The translations under genes and the position numbers were made by a program. A DNA stretch of 64,000 nucleotides from JANNSO01 sp964485395 (lineage in GTDB: Bacteria; Spirochaetota; Spirochaetia; Treponematales; UBA12059). Of this stretch, positions 13,593 to 23,597 are shown in pieces (positions within the stretch are counted from its first letter, which is position 1; each line of letters begins with the position of its first letter). The stretch is from positions 1 through 64,000 of the forward strand of contig CAZAJF010000001.1 in the NCBI GenBank assembly GCA_964485395.1, read 5' to 3'. Under the pieces are notes generated by a model, which did no database searches, was not told the DNA's origin, and worked only from the letters and a program-made list of their open reading frames with translations.

Positions 13593-15689
13593 ATGCCATT
13601 TTCGACCGAACTCATCAGGAATGTGGCCCTTACGGGCCATGGTAGTACCGGAAAGACCAGTTTGCTGGAGCACCTGCTCTTCAGCGCTGGATCGATAACA
13701 AAACCCGAGACGATAGAATCGGGCAAAACGGTAAGCGATTTTAGCGAAGAGGAAATCCAAAGAAAGATTTCAGTGCATTCCAGCTTGTCGCATGCGAACT
13801 ATTCAGGCAAAAAAATCAATTTTTTCGATACTCCCGGATCCTCAGATTTTATCGGAGACGTAATATTGGCGCTGCGCGCCTGCGAATCCGTCCTTCTCCT
13901 CGTCGATGCCCGCGCCGGCGTCCAGATCGAGACGATCAAGACATGGCGCAACCTCGAGCAGCGAAACAAACCGCGCATGTTCGTGGTAAATAAAATGGAC
14001 GAAGACCGTGCATCCTACTCGGGCGCATTGGCCGACATCACCGACAAATTCAAGATTCATCCAGTTCCGGTAAGCATCCCCATGGGTGAAGCCGGCGATT
14101 ACAGGGGAATAATAGACGTTCTCAATGAAAAAGCATATTTTCTGCCCTCGTCGCACGAACAGCAGGAAACCGCGTCAGCGGTTCCCGAGGAATACAAGGC
14201 CGCGCTTGCCGAAGCCCGCGCCTTGCTCTCGGAGGCGGCTGCCGACGGCGACGACGAGCTGATGGAAAAATACCTCCTCGAAGGTACCTTGACCCAAGCG
14301 GAAATCAACAAAGGCCTGGCCGAAGCCTTGGCGGAAAACAGGATCGTGCCGGTATTCGCCTGCGCTTCCCTCAAGAATTCCGGATCGCTGGCCATCCTCG
14401 ACTTTCTCGCGGCGATAGCTCCCGACCCGAGCCATCTCGCCGATGAGAACGTCAAGCTTCCCGACGGCACGATGAGCACGATAAAAGTCGACGAAAAGGG
14501 CCCTCTTGCCGGCTTCGTCATCAAGACCCAGATAGACCAGTTCTCCGGGCGGCTGTCATTCGTGAAGATCATCAGCGGCACGCTGACGTCCGACATGGAG
14601 TTCTTCAACGTTACCGAGAACAAGAAGGAAAAGATCGGCAAGCTCTACACGCTGATGGGCAAGAAACTGGAAGAGATAAAAGATTTACATGCCGGGGATA
14701 TCGGCATACTTGCCAAGAGCGCCACGCTCAAGACCAACGAGACCTTTACCTGCCCCGAGCGGATGCTGCAGTTCAACCCGCTGCGCCTCCCCCAGCCGGT
14801 GCACGCCATCGCGGTGAGCGCGCATTCCAAGAAAGACGAGGACAAGCTCGCGGAAACCCTGCACAAGGCTGCCGAAGAAGACCTGACATTCAACATCAAG
14901 TTCAACGTCGAGACGCATGAGACGGTCATTTCCGGAATGGGCGAACTCCAACTCAACCTGATCCTCGACAAAGTCCGCCACGGGCAAAAAATCGAGGTGG
15001 AGACCAGGGTACCCCGCATCGCCTACCGCGAAACCATCATCAAGAAGGCCGAAGGCGAATACACCCACAAGAAACAATCGGGCGGACATGGACAGTACGG
15101 AAAGGTCGTGCTGGAGATAGAGCCGCTGGAGCGCGGCAAGCAATACCAGTTCGAGAACAAGGTCTTCGGGGGATCGGTCTCCAAAGGGTTCATCCCAGGC
15201 ATCGAAAAAGGCATACACCAAGCGATGGAACGCGGCATCGTGGCCGGATATCCGGTGGTGGACGTGAAATCCAATCTGCTGGACGGCAAGGAACACGCGG
15301 TGGATTCCTCGGAAATGGCCTTCAAGCTGGCTGCCCGCGGCGCATTCCGCGAAGCATGCAAGAACGCAAGCCCGACCCTCCTTGAGCCCGTCATGAATTT
15401 GACCGTATTCGTTGAGGAAAAATACCTCGGCGACGTGATGTCGGACCTGTCAGGCAGGCGCGGCAGGATTTCCGGCCAGCAGCCCATCGGCGGCGGCATC
15501 GTGGAAATAAAGGGCCAGGTTCCGCAGGCGGAACTTTTACGCTACTCCATCGACCTGCGCGCCAAGACGAGCGGTACCGGCGGTTTCGAGGTGGAATTCG
15601 ACCACTACTCCCCCATAACGGGAAAGATCGCCGAAGACGTTACGAAGGCGGCGGCTGAATTCCGCGTGCACGAAGCGGAAGAGGAATAA
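13593..15689 (+). CDS. EF-G-like translation GTPase (EF-G paralogue)
   Basis: The 698-residue GTPase has the five-domain EF-G architecture. I start it at ATG 13593, twelve bases after AAGGAG; the longer frame begins in a repeat-rich leader. The P-loop reads GHGSTGKTS instead of the GHVDAGKTT of canonical EF-G, with DTPG and NKMD following, and domain IV contains GHGQYGKV. These are features of the EF-G-like second paralogue (EF-G2 group) of many bacteria, whose role is less clear than ribosomal translocation: proposals include ribosome recycling or conditional elongation. A second, canonical fusA is expected elsewhere in the genome. The gene is monocistronic and ends in a strong terminator. 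Confidence 0.88.
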   Translation: MPFSTELIRNVALTGHGSTGKTSLLEHLLFSAGSITKPETIESGKTVSDFSEEEIQRKISVHSSLSHANYSGKKINFFDTPGSSDFIGDVILALRACESVLLLVDARAGVQIETIKTWRNLEQRNKPRMFVVNKMDEDRASYSGALADITDKFKIHPVPVSIPMGEAGDYRGIIDVLNEKAYFLPSSHEQQETASAVPEEYKAALAEARALLSEAAADGDDELMEKYLLEGTLTQAEINKGLAEALAENRIVPVFACASLKNSGSLAILDFLAAIAPDPSHLADENVKLPDGTMSTIKVDEKGPLAGFVIKTQIDQFSGRLSFVKIISGTLTSDMEFFNVTENKKEKIGKLYTLMGKKLEEIKDLHAGDIGILAKSATLKTNETFTCPERMLQFNPLRLPQPVHAIAVSAHSKKDEDKLAETLHKAAEEDLTFNIKFNVETHETVISGMGELQLNLILDKVRHGQKIEVETRVPRIAYRETIIKKAEGEYTHKKQSGGHGQYGKVVLEIEPLERGKQYQFENKVFGGSVSKGFIPGIEKGIHQAMERGIVAGYPVVDVKSNLLDGKEHAVDSSEMAFKLAARGAFREACKNASPTLLEPVMNLTVFVEEKYLGDVMSDLSGRRGRISGQQPIGGGIVEIKGQVPQAELLRYSIDLRAKTSGTGGFEVEFDHYSPITGKIAEDVTKAAAEFRVHEAEEE

Positions 15690-15724
15690 AAAAATCGGAA
15701 CCAGATAAAACAACCGTTTTATAA

Positions 15725-15758
15725 AATAAACCTGCCGGCTTCGGCAGGTTTATTTTTA
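15725..15758 (+). terminator. Terminator of the EF-G-like gene
   Basis: A 13-bp stem AATAAACCTGCCG/CGGCAGGTTTATT with GCTT loop ends in TTTTT. The flanking A- and T-tracts make it potentially bidirectional, also serving the convergent gene at 15866. Confidence 0.9.
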
Positions 15759-15865
15759 ACCTCCTGAAAATCGGCGAGATGACCGCCCCTAAATACTGCC
15801 CGAAACTTCAAAGGAGACTCATCGTCGATTTAGTGACACTGGAGCCTCGCCAAGCTTCCCGAATC

Positions 15866-16570
15866 CTAGCGGTAAAGCGGAATTTTATACCCGAAGGAAA
15901 GATATAATCCAATTGTAAAACCCTTGAACGTCGGGCTAAGCGATGCGGGAGACACTATGGCGGGGGATGAAATCCCCGTATCCACTCCTCCTACGACCAC
16001 TTCCTCGCTCATTGGCCAAAAATCGATTCCCAAAGGAATCTCAAGGGTCGCAACCAAGGATTTCAGGAAATTATAGCGTATACGGGGAGTCGCATTAAAG
16101 CCGATCAAACCATAGTTGCCTTCAAGTGCAAGCCGTGAATAATCCCCATTAGGGGGAGTGAGCGCCAATGAACTTACATGAAATCCGACGGAGGCTCCGG
16201 CCTGCAAAGAATCGGATACCGGAAGCGAATAGCCCAAAGCCAAAGCGGTAAAATCAAGACCCATGTTTATTTTATAACCGGAAAGATTTACCGCATCGCT
16301 TCCGAGGGCAACGACCGCAGGCGAAAAAAGCGCCGCCAGCGACATTTCAAGAAAGTAGCCGCCCCAAGCAATCTCGGCATCAACGCGAGCGCCGGGCGCC
16401 AGGTACCTCAGATCGGCTTCAAGGCCGCTTTTAGTGAATCCTTCGGAAAGCCAACCCATTCCGCCGCCGGCGGAAACCGTAAGCACCGAGAGCGGCTTTG
16501 CTTCTTGGGCGAACGCGGCATGGGCAGCAACGACAACAATGATTGCAAGCGAGAAACGACGTGTATCCAT
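15866..16570 (-). CDS. Putative outer-membrane beta-barrel protein
   Basis: The 234-residue protein starts with a typical signal peptide (hydrophobic core about 8-17, cleavage expected after AFA near 21). The rest is rich in alternating hydrophobic strands with aromatic girdle residues (VDAEIAWGGYFLEMSLAALF, YKINMGLDFTALALGYSL, GFTIGLYLSFGYKIPLYR), consistent with an eight- to ten-stranded barrel; the last residues form a terminal strand, though ending in Arg rather than Phe. Spirochaetes encode many such proteins without known function. It stands alone with a ribosome site (TAGGAG) before ATG 16570. It could instead be a periplasmic beta-rich protein. Confidence 0.65.
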   Translation of the reverse strand: MDTRRFSLAIIVVVAAHAAFAQEAKPLSVLTVSAGGGMGWLSEGFTKSGLEADLRYLAPGARVDAEIAWGGYFLEMSLAALFSPAVVALGSDAVNLSGYKINMGLDFTALALGYSLPVSDSLQAGASVGFHVSSLALTPPNGDYSRLALEGNYGLIGFNATPRIRYNFLKSLVATLEIPLGIDFWPMSEEVVVGGVDTGISSPAIVSPASLSPTFKGFTIGLYLSFGYKIPLYR

Positions 16571-16678
16571 GCGTGTATCTCCTAGGGTATTTAAGGCTCC
16601 TCAGCCATAGACTGGATATTCGATTCATATCCTTACTTTTGGCCCGCGTCAAGTTTAATTCTCATGTTATGCGCAAAA

Positions 16679-16694
16679 TCACCCTTGGGGGTGA
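16679..16694 (-). terminator. Weak terminator after the LuxR-type gene
   Basis: The minus strand carries TCACCC/GGGTGA with a CCAA loop followed by TTTTG, about 60 bases past the stop at 16757. The stem is short. Confidence 0.35.
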
Positions 16695-16756
16695 GAAAAA
16701 AGGATACGAGCAGGAACCCGATATTGATACATCGCAAAAAACGGGAACGGATTTTT

Positions 16757-17671
16757 TTAAACCGGCGGAGTGCCCTCCAATCGGCTGATCTTAAGAAGCA
16801 GACTAAACCGATCGGTAGTCTCCGTTTTTCGCAGTATGTTTTTTACGTGGGTTTTAACTGTATTCACGGAGATGAAAAGTTGACTTCCGATGCTGCCGTT
16901 TTCTTTGCCCTGAAGAATCAAGGCGAGAATTTCCTGTTCTCGATTGCTTAACCCCCTATCCGCGCTCCATGTGGACAAGCTTGGGGCGTAATGCGAAAAA
17001 ACCGCGGACCGGAATGCTTTTATGGAAAAACGCAGTAAAAGAACGCCGAACAGACTATAAAGGGTCAGAGAAAACGTATACGTAAAAAAGGCGGGAAGAA
17101 AAAGATCGGCGAGCCAAGCAGGAAGAAAAAAAGACAATAAAGGGAGGATGAACCGCAGAAGCTCCCGAACTTCGCTGTCGGCCTTTTTATAGCATAACAG
17201 ACTATATAGAAGTGACCAGAGATTGGTGGCGAATAACGCCGTCATATACAGCGGAGAAAAGTACGATGCAACCGCATAATCGTTTGACTGGTATTGCCAT
17301 TCGACTCCCCTGAGCATCAGAATAAAATAGCCGGCATAGATGACCAAGAAAAGCAATCCAAAGAAACCGGACCGACGCGAACGAAAAAGCACTAAAGGAA
17401 ACAACGCCGTTGCCCATAATAAAAAGCCATGAAAAAACAATGAAATCAGAAAGCATGAATGCTTTAAGGGAACTGCGTTTGCAGATGCTTCATTGAATAC
17501 ATAGCCGCATATGACGCTTGCAAAAACTTGAAGGGAAAAAACTATAAAAAACAAAGAAAATTTTTTAAGTGCGACGTTGCGGGAATACCTGGAGCACAAA
17601 ATGGAAATGGAAATAGTCGCGGAGCCGAACGCGAATGCGCAAATGCCGTAGATAAAAAGTATAGGTACCAT
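16757..17671 (-). CDS. Seven-transmembrane LuxR-type transcription regulator
   Basis: The 304-residue protein has seven hydrophobic segments (about 2-25, 38-60, 73-97, 107-125, 140-165, 175-197, 200-220) followed by a LuxR/GerE helix-turn-helix at about 238-300: LSNREQEILALILQGKENGS, then LFISVNTVKTHVKNIL. It would sense a membrane-related or external signal and bind DNA from the membrane-tethered C-terminal domain. There is no receiver or PAS domain. Similar 7TM-LuxR proteins are common in Treponema and some anaerobic actinobacteria, with mostly unknown ligands. It is adjacent to a putative outer-membrane protein gene on the same strand and may regulate it, which is inference. The start at ATG 17671 has no strong ribosome site. 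Confidence 0.85.
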   Translation of the reverse strand: MVPILFIYGICAFAFGSATISISILCSRYSRNVALKKFSLFFIVFSLQVFASVICGYVFNEASANAVPLKHSCFLISLFFHGFLLWATALFPLVLFRSRRSGFFGLLFLVIYAGYFILMLRGVEWQYQSNDYAVASYFSPLYMTALFATNLWSLLYSLLCYKKADSEVRELLRFILPLLSFFLPAWLADLFLPAFFTYTFSLTLYSLFGVLLLRFSIKAFRSAVFSHYAPSLSTWSADRGLSNREQEILALILQGKENGSIGSQLFISVNTVKTHVKNILRKTETTDRFSLLLKISRLEGTPPV

Positions 17672-17792
17672 TCAATTCCCTTATCATCCCAAAAGCTGGA
17701 ATAGTTCCGAAGCCTTCATTTCCGGCGCTTCTAATTTCAAAGCTGTTCTTAGCATACTGTAAAAACCGGATAAAAAAAAAGGGATTAAAACT

Positions 17793-20700
17793 TTACCAGA
17801 GCACCATCCGGCCTCGATCGCTCTCGAAACCCAGTTTCGCCATTACGTCGCGGAAGGGAGAAGATGACGCCGCAATCCCGTTGATTTTTTCCACGATGAC
17901 GCGCGACGGGAGTATCGAGCGGCTTTTTACCCTTGCGATGTGCGAGAAAAAGATTCCGGTCGCCGCGTCGCCCGGCTTCAGGACGATTGAAATATCGCGA
18001 TGATCCTTTTTTGACGAAGCGACGAGCGTTCCCCGATCGTAAAAAACGCGGTTTGCCGGAAGCCGCGAAGGTAAAACCCCGAGCGCTGTGCCAGCCAGTA
18101 CCTTCTCCGGATCGGAGCACGAAGCTTCAGGGACGATCCCGCAGGGACTGGCCGGATCGCACGCGTTCATAAAAATGGAGGAGCTGGAAAACGTATCGTC
18201 CCGAAAAACGCCCAAGGCTTCCTGCGTAAGGAACTGGGCGCCTTCCAGGCCCGAGAAAAAGCATCCGCTGACGAGCTCCCCCGACAGCTCGAGCCTTCGC
18301 AGGGCCGGAAATACCGCGGACCACGCAAAGGCGGGCATTTCCCTCTCGCAAAGCGCGCGCGTTATCAATCCATAACGGCGACCGAGGATGCGGGCCAGCG
18401 CGGCCGCTTTATCCAGCTCGTCGGCTTCGTCAAGCTCGACGGGCGGGAGAAAAAGCGAAAACCAGCGACCGGGCATGGGAGTACCGGCTTTCCAGCGCTC
18501 CCTGACGGCAAGGGGCATCCTGAACCCCGGGGTCCTGCGGGGTTCCGCGGGAATCGCGGCCGGTCGCTCTCCCGAGAGAAAGCGCCGGACTGATTCGAAG
18601 GAGTCGGAACTGACCTGGCCATGCCAGATTTCGTTCCAGAGGGCTTCTGAAAGTTCGCCGATTCCAAGACCAGAGCTTTCCTTGACGGACCAAAAATCCT
18701 TCATGCCCGCCTGCGGATCCAGCAGCTTGCCGGGCTTGGAATCGAAAACCAGGCCGAGCTCCTCCGGAAGGCACAATGCTATTTTTTCTTTACCAGCGCC
18801 TACCCAGACGCCCGAGCCTCCGCCCAACAGGGAATCGAGGGCCGACTTTTCGTACGCCGACGTCCTCGAAGGCACTATCTCCGTCTCAAGAAGCCGCGCG
18901 TGAATAGGATAGCACGAAAGGCGGTACAGGCATTTTCCAAGGCTCTCTTCCGCGCCTGCAGGCCTCGCAGCCGACTCGCCCGGACCGGACAAGCCCTGAA
19001 TCCGCGCGATAAACAATGGAAGCAGGGAGACGGGAATCGGCGCAAGGCTGTAACGCGCGGCATTGCGATGCGAGCGCAGCATGGCGGCGTAGGAATCTGC
19101 ATGGCATATAGAAGGCCCTGCAGCGCCTTCTATATTGAAGCCCGCATCGTCGGGAACAAGATCGCCCATATCCAAGGATTCCCTGATAACGTCGTCGCCG
19201 TTGCCTGAGTCCCTAAAAAATGAACCGAATACCGCCGACACTCGCTCAAGGGGAACGGGGCCGTAGAAAGAAAGCCATTGGAGAAGTGCGCGCGCGGGAT
19301 CTTTGAGGAATGCGGCCTGACGGTCCGACCTGACCATGACGTCGATAGCGGCACCTGCAAACCGGAAAACGGACAAACGCGCCAGCGCGGGAGACGGCTT
19401 CAAAGTTCCACCCGCTATGCCCGACAGTTCCGCCCGCAACTCTAAAGGAACAAAAGCCAATAAATCGTGCCATTCGTCGAGCGGTATGCATCCACGCTGC
19501 TCAACCCAATCGAGCAGAGCCTCGGCGGTTTCGGGAGCCCAGCCGGGAAGTTCCCTTCGCAGCCTGGCGCCGAACGTCCTGGCAAAATCCTTGCCGATAT
19601 TCGGTCGCGCCCCCTTTGAGCCCAGAGCATGGCTTATCGCCTCTTCTCCCGCCGACTTGCCGTGCAGGCTGGACAGTCCGCGAAGGCTGTCGTCCTCATA
19701 CAGGAATTTATTTACGCGAACCCAAACGCTGCTGCCGGAAAACACGCTTGGCGATTCAGTTATGAAAAATTCAACGAAGATTGCGCCGGATGCGAGGTCT
19801 CGCGCGAACTCCGCAAGCTCGGGCATGCGAAAGCGCTCAGTAAGAATGCTTCGCCAAGTTTCCTTTATGACGGGAAAGCCGGGCGCATCCATCACGCGCT
19901 CGAAAAGCCGCTTGGATCGAAGCCGGGTAACCCACAACGGCGTCCGCTTCCCGAATCCCCTGCGCGGCAAAAGAAGGGATCGGCCCGCGTTCTCCCTGAA
20001 GGCGGCGCCAAAGGCGGCGGTTCCTTCGATACCCTTCCTTACGGCCCTGGCCAAGGACGCCCCGTCGCCGTACGCCGTCAATGCCGCGGCGACGGCGTTT
20101 CTGGTTTCCTCGATTCCGGACAGAGGAACCACCAGGATCACGGCGTCATCGGTATACAGCACGTCCGGCCTCGCGCCCAGGCTGTCCTCAAGGTGACCCG
20201 CGAGCGCCAGCCCGAGCGGCTCGTGAAGCCCCAGGCCGCGCAGCGCGTGCAACACCACCATGGTGGCGTCCCCTTGTTTCTCCGTGTCTCGAAAAAGCTC
20301 CACAGGAAGGCGGTAACGCGAAACGAGGCCGACGCCCTTCTGGGCAAGCCGCTGCCTTGATAAAAACTTAACAAGCGGATCAATCGCTTCCGCGGAGAAT
20401 CCGCAACGCCCGGAAAGATACGCCGTGAAGGCGCCGGCGTCCCGGCCCGCAAGCTCGCAGGCGTCCAGCATCCTGGAAACGGCGCTGTCGCCGCGGGGGG
20501 CCTTCTCCGCCTTCCAGAACGGCATGAAATCGGCGGCTCTGTCCAGCGGAACCACTTCCACCGATTCTTCGCCTATGGAGGTAATGCGCCAGGCCTGCGC
20601 TCCGAACACGAAACTGTTGCCGATGCGCCGCTCGAACACGAATTCCTCGTCGAGCTCGCCTATCTTGGCGCCGCCGCCGGCGATCCTGAGCGCGTAGTTT

Positions 20701-22286
20701 CCCTTGTCCGCTATTGTACCGCCCTGCGAATAGAGGAGCATGGCAGAGCCTTCCCGGGCAGCGACCGTGTTTTCATCCTCGTCAAGGTACAACCTGCCGG
20801 ATAATTCCTTGACGCGAGTATCCTCGAAGCGGCCGCACAGCATGCCAAGGACGGCGTCGAAATCCGCGATATCCAAATTTTCAAAACAGGAAAAACTGCG
20901 TACTTCCGCATAGAGCTCGCCTATGCCGCGAGGTGCAAAAAGCACCATCGCCAGCAGAGTCTGCGCCAGAACGTCCAGAGGGCAGTCTGGCGGATGAACC
21001 TCGTCGATGTCCGACTCCAGCGCGGCGTTCACCACGGCCGCAGCCTGCAGCAGGTCCATGCCGTGCAGCGGATACAGGAGCGCCTCGCTTACGAGCCCGA
21101 CGCCGTGCCCGGCCCTGCCCGCGCGCTGCAGGAGCTGGTCCGCCCGCGAGGGGGAACCGACGAGCACCACAAGATCGACGCTGACCACGTCGATACCAAG
21201 CTCCAGGGAGCTCGTCGCGACGACGCACGGCAGCCGGCCTTCCTTGAGCTTCGTCTCTATCGCCCTGCGCACGTCCTTGGACATGGAACCGTGATGCGCC
21301 CATGCCGTTCCGTCTCCCGCCTTCTCGTTGATCATCGAGGCGAGCCGTTCCGCGCGTCTCCGGGAATCGGCGAATACGAGGGTGGTGCGCGATTTATTTA
21401 TATGAAGAATTATATCGTCCACCACGGCGCGGTATCGACCGGAGCTTACGTCCGCCTCGGCGAAGCGAGTCTCCATGTGATTGCCGGATTGATCCCCGGG
21501 TATCGGCACGGGAATGGACGCCTCGGGCCAAAGGACGGAAAAGGCGTATTTCTTTTCCGCCGGCGGGGCGACCACCTCGACGGCGCGCTTCTCGTATCGC
21601 GCCTGTAAGGCCGCCGTACCATCCGTTGCGGCCGGCAGAAGCATGCGGCTTCCGAGAAAATCGGCCGCGACCGAGAAAGGCTTGACTGTGGCGGAGAGCC
21701 CTATGCGCTGGAATTCACCGGCCAACAGGGCGAGGCGTCCTATCGAGCAGGCCAGGTGCGAGCCTCGCTTGGAACCCAGTACCGCGTGTATCTCGTCGAC
21801 GATAAGCACGCGGATACCCGAGAGCAGCTCCTGCCCCCGTTTGGACGCCAGGAGTATGGCAAGGCTTTCCGGCGTCGTGCACAAGATAGCGGGAGGGTCG
21901 CAAATCATGCGCCTGCGCTCGTTCGGGGGCGTGTCGCCGGACCTGGTAGCCACGCGGATATACGGAAAAACCTCGCCGTTGCCGCTAAAAAAAGCGGCCA
22001 AGTCGCGCAATGGCGACATTAAATTAACTTTTATGTCCTCATTGAGGGCCTTGAGCGGCGAGACGTACAGGACGGACAGCCTATCGGGCGGCAGCTCGCC
22101 CGAGGCGAACTGCGACAGAACGTCCAGAAATGCGGCGAGCGTCTTGCCCGAGCCCGTAGGCGCGCTCGCCAGGACATGCCTGCCCGCGGCGAGCGAGCGC
22201 CACGCCTGTTCCTGAACCGCGGTAGGTTTACCGTATTTGGAAAGGAACCAGCGGGTGAGCAGCGGATGGAATTTCTCAGGCAGCAC
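17793..22286 (-). CDS. lhr: Lhr-type large ATP-dependent helicase
   Basis: The 1497-residue protein is close to the full length of bacterial Lhr (about 1540 residues in E. coli). The N-terminal part (to about 870) is the Lhr core: Walker A PTGSGKTLAAFLD near 40, motif II VDEIHA, motif III GLSATV, motif VI QRAGRAGHG, then winged-helix and specific domains. The C-terminal 600 residues correspond to the Lhr-CTD. Lhr enzymes are 3'-5' helicases on DNA and RNA-DNA hybrids, induced by DNA damage in mycobacteria. The start overlaps the nrdG stop by 11 bases, so it is the last gene of the nrd operon. That linkage suggests coupling of DNA repair to anaerobic dNTP supply. Confidence 0.92.
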   Translation of the reverse strand: MLPEKFHPLLTRWFLSKYGKPTAVQEQAWRSLAAGRHVLASAPTGSGKTLAAFLDVLSQFASGELPPDRLSVLYVSPLKALNEDIKVNLMSPLRDLAAFFSGNGEVFPYIRVATRSGDTPPNERRRMICDPPAILCTTPESLAILLASKRGQELLSGIRVLIVDEIHAVLGSKRGSHLACSIGRLALLAGEFQRIGLSATVKPFSVAADFLGSRMLLPAATDGTAALQARYEKRAVEVVAPPAEKKYAFSVLWPEASIPVPIPGDQSGNHMETRFAEADVSSGRYRAVVDDIILHINKSRTTLVFADSRRRAERLASMINEKAGDGTAWAHHGSMSKDVRRAIETKLKEGRLPCVVATSSLELGIDVVSVDLVVLVGSPSRADQLLQRAGRAGHGVGLVSEALLYPLHGMDLLQAAAVVNAALESDIDEVHPPDCPLDVLAQTLLAMVLFAPRGIGELYAEVRSFSCFENLDIADFDAVLGMLCGRFEDTRVKELSGRLYLDEDENTVAAREGSAMLLYSQGGTIADKGNYALRIAGGGAKIGELDEEFVFERRIGNSFVFGAQAWRITSIGEESVEVVPLDRAADFMPFWKAEKAPRGDSAVSRMLDACELAGRDAGAFTAYLSGRCGFSAEAIDPLVKFLSRQRLAQKGVGLVSRYRLPVELFRDTEKQGDATMVVLHALRGLGLHEPLGLALAGHLEDSLGARPDVLYTDDAVILVVPLSGIEETRNAVAAALTAYGDGASLARAVRKGIEGTAAFGAAFRENAGRSLLLPRRGFGKRTPLWVTRLRSKRLFERVMDAPGFPVIKETWRSILTERFRMPELAEFARDLASGAIFVEFFITESPSVFSGSSVWVRVNKFLYEDDSLRGLSSLHGKSAGEEAISHALGSKGARPNIGKDFARTFGARLRRELPGWAPETAEALLDWVEQRGCIPLDEWHDLLAFVPLELRAELSGIAGGTLKPSPALARLSVFRFAGAAIDVMVRSDRQAAFLKDPARALLQWLSFYGPVPLERVSAVFGSFFRDSGNGDDVIRESLDMGDLVPDDAGFNIEGAAGPSICHADSYAAMLRSHRNAARYSLAPIPVSLLPLFIARIQGLSGPGESAARPAGAEESLGKCLYRLSCYPIHARLLETEIVPSRTSAYEKSALDSLLGGGSGVWVGAGKEKIALCLPEELGLVFDSKPGKLLDPQAGMKDFWSVKESSGLGIGELSEALWNEIWHGQVSSDSFESVRRFLSGERPAAIPAEPRRTPGFRMPLAVRERWKAGTPMPGRWFSLFLPPVELDEADELDKAAALARILGRRYGLITRALCEREMPAFAWSAVFPALRRLELSGELVSGCFFSGLEGAQFLTQEALGVFRDDTFSSSSIFMNACDPASPCGIVPEASCSDPEKVLAGTALGVLPSRLPANRVFYDRGTLVASSKKDHRDISIVLKPGDAATGIFFSHIARVKSRSILPSRVIVEKINGIAASSSPFRDVMAKLGFESDRGRMVLW

Positions 22287-22974
22287 GGATCTTGGCCTTG
22301 GGGGCGCGCTTTCGTACGATATCGAGAAGCCGCAGCATGGTGGCGTCGGTCAGCGCATGAGCGTTTTGAGCCCAAACGTCATCGAGCACGCGGCCCGGGC
22401 GGTAGGTCTGCAGGTAGACAGTGTCCTGGGGCATCAGAAGATCGGCGATGGCCTCCATGGATTTCGCATCGACGAACCCGGGCGCGCAGGTTATGCGGAA
22501 CTCATACGCCGCGCCGAGGGAGCGCACGATGACTATGCTCCTGGCGATGCGCTCCGCGTAATCGGCCGGGGCAGAAGGCCAGAGCCTGGAATAACCGGCA
22601 AGTGAACTTTTTATATCCATAGCGACATAATCCGCGCCGACCGCGGCGATGCGCTCGGGAAAGGAGCCGTTCGTGTCAAGCTTTACGAGGAGCCCTTCGG
22701 CCTTGAGCACCGAAACGAGGTCCGGAACCTTGGCGTGGAGCAGCGGCTCGCCCCCGGATATTACGCAGGCCGAGATGATGCCCTTCCGCTTGCGTACGTG
22801 CTGGAGGATTTCCGCGAAGCCCGCGAGGGCGGAATCGTCGACGTGCGCGACGAGATCGGGATTATGGCAATACGGGCAGGCGAAATTGCATCCGGGTAAA
22901 AAGAGCACGCTGGCCACCTTACCCGGATAGTCGATGAGGCTCAGCTTCTGAAGGCCGGCCCGAAGGCACTCCAC
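22276..22974 (-). CDS. nrdG: Anaerobic ribonucleotide reductase activating protein (radical SAM)
   Basis: NrdG generates the glycyl radical of class III ribonucleotide reductase using a 4Fe-4S cluster and S-adenosylmethionine. This 232-residue protein has the cluster motif CxxxCxxC at C29, C33 and C36 (PGCNFACPYCHNPDL), a downstream ISGGEPLL motif for AdoMet binding, and KLDTNGSFP. It is longer than E. coli NrdG (154 residues) and belongs to the longer subgroup found in many anaerobes. It lies 11 bases after the glycyl-radical/redoxin ORF and overlaps lhr. Its substrate here should be Gly34 of that separate ORF rather than a glycine in the catalytic chain. Confidence 0.9.
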   Translation of the reverse strand: MECLRAGLQKLSLIDYPGKVASVLFLPGCNFACPYCHNPDLVAHVDDSALAGFAEILQHVRKRKGIISACVISGGEPLLHAKVPDLVSVLKAEGLLVKLDTNGSFPERIAAVGADYVAMDIKSSLAGYSRLWPSAPADYAERIARSIVIVRSLGAAYEFRITCAPGFVDAKSMEAIADLLMPQDTVYLQTYRPGRVLDDVWAQNAHALTDATMLRLLDIVRKRAPKAKIRAA

Positions 22975-22985
22975 GAAGGCGGGAG

Positions 22986-23537
22986 TTAGACGCGCACGGT
23001 TTCGCGCGCAGTCGCCATCTGTGCCCGAAGCTGGGCGCGGGTATATGCCCGTGCGGTTTCGTCTCCGCCGGAACCCAGGAGGATGGCCGTGGGCGTGGCC
23101 ATGACGTTATGGCGCTTGGCTGCCTCGAAGCCGTCGGGCGTATCCACGTCGATGATGGTAGCCCGGAGGCCGCTGGCCGCGAGGTAATCGCGGACGGGAG
23201 GGCAGTTCGGGCAGGTTTTTCGGGTAAACAGGAGGTAGGCCTCGTGCACGCCGTTGGCCGGTTCCGACGCAGCCGCGTCCGGCATGCCCGCGGACGCCAT
23301 CGGCGACGCGCCGAAGTCAAGCTGCATGGCCTGCGCGCCGGAAGGCACGTATGCGGTCTGGCTTATCTCGTAGGTTTTTCGCTTGGTGTACTCATGGCGC
23401 TTGCCGGCGTTCCAGTTGCGCACCGAGCGGTAGTACCCCACGATGCGGCTGTACACCTCGGTCTGCGTGCCGCGCACGCCCATCAGTTCCGCCTTGAGCT
23501 CAACGAGCCTCGATTCCTTGGCTGCTCGATCGGTCAT
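22986..23537 (-). CDS. Stand-alone NrdD glycyl radical domain fused to a redoxin
   Basis: The 183-residue protein combines three parts. Residues 1-26 are a short charged helix (ESRLVELKAEL). Residues 27-57 read EVYSRIVGYYRSVRNWNAGK followed by RHEYTKRKTYE, which is the C-terminal glycyl radical segment of class III ribonucleotide reductase, with Gly34 as the likely radical site. After a linker (about 60-97), residues 98-183 form a glutaredoxin/thioredoxin-like domain with CPNC at 109-112 and a cis-proline TP. The catalytic gene just upstream lacks this radical segment, so both are probably needed for activity. It has its own ribosome site (GGGAGGGG) and starts 60 bases after the nrdD stop, so it does not look like a simple frameshift. 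The redoxin likely supplies electrons in place of formate. Confidence 0.8.
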   Translation of the reverse strand: MTDRAAKESRLVELKAELMGVRGTQTEVYSRIVGYYRSVRNWNAGKRHEYTKRKTYEISQTAYVPSGAQAMQLDFGASPMASAGMPDAAASEPANGVHEAYLLFTRKTCPNCPPVRDYLAASGLRATIIDVDTPDGFEAAKRHNVMATPTAILLGSGGDETARAYTRAQLRAQMATARETVRV

Positions 23538-23597
23538 AGTTCCCCTCCCAGGTTACAATATAATAATAACAAAAAATATTCACATAAATGCGGCCGG

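Noticed and set aside
13335..13760. Minus-strand ORF opposite the start of the EF-G-like gene
   Set aside because: It is antisense to conserved GTPase sequence and has no recognisable protein features.
17933..22215. Many long + strand ORFs opposite lhr
   Set aside because: They are shadows caused by high GC content opposite a clearly recognised helicase; none has a ribosome site with family motifs.
23538..23597. Intein or intron separating the two parts of the class III reductase
   Set aside because: The 60-base gap contains a stop, a ribosome site and a new start, and neither ORF end shows splicing-domain motifs.
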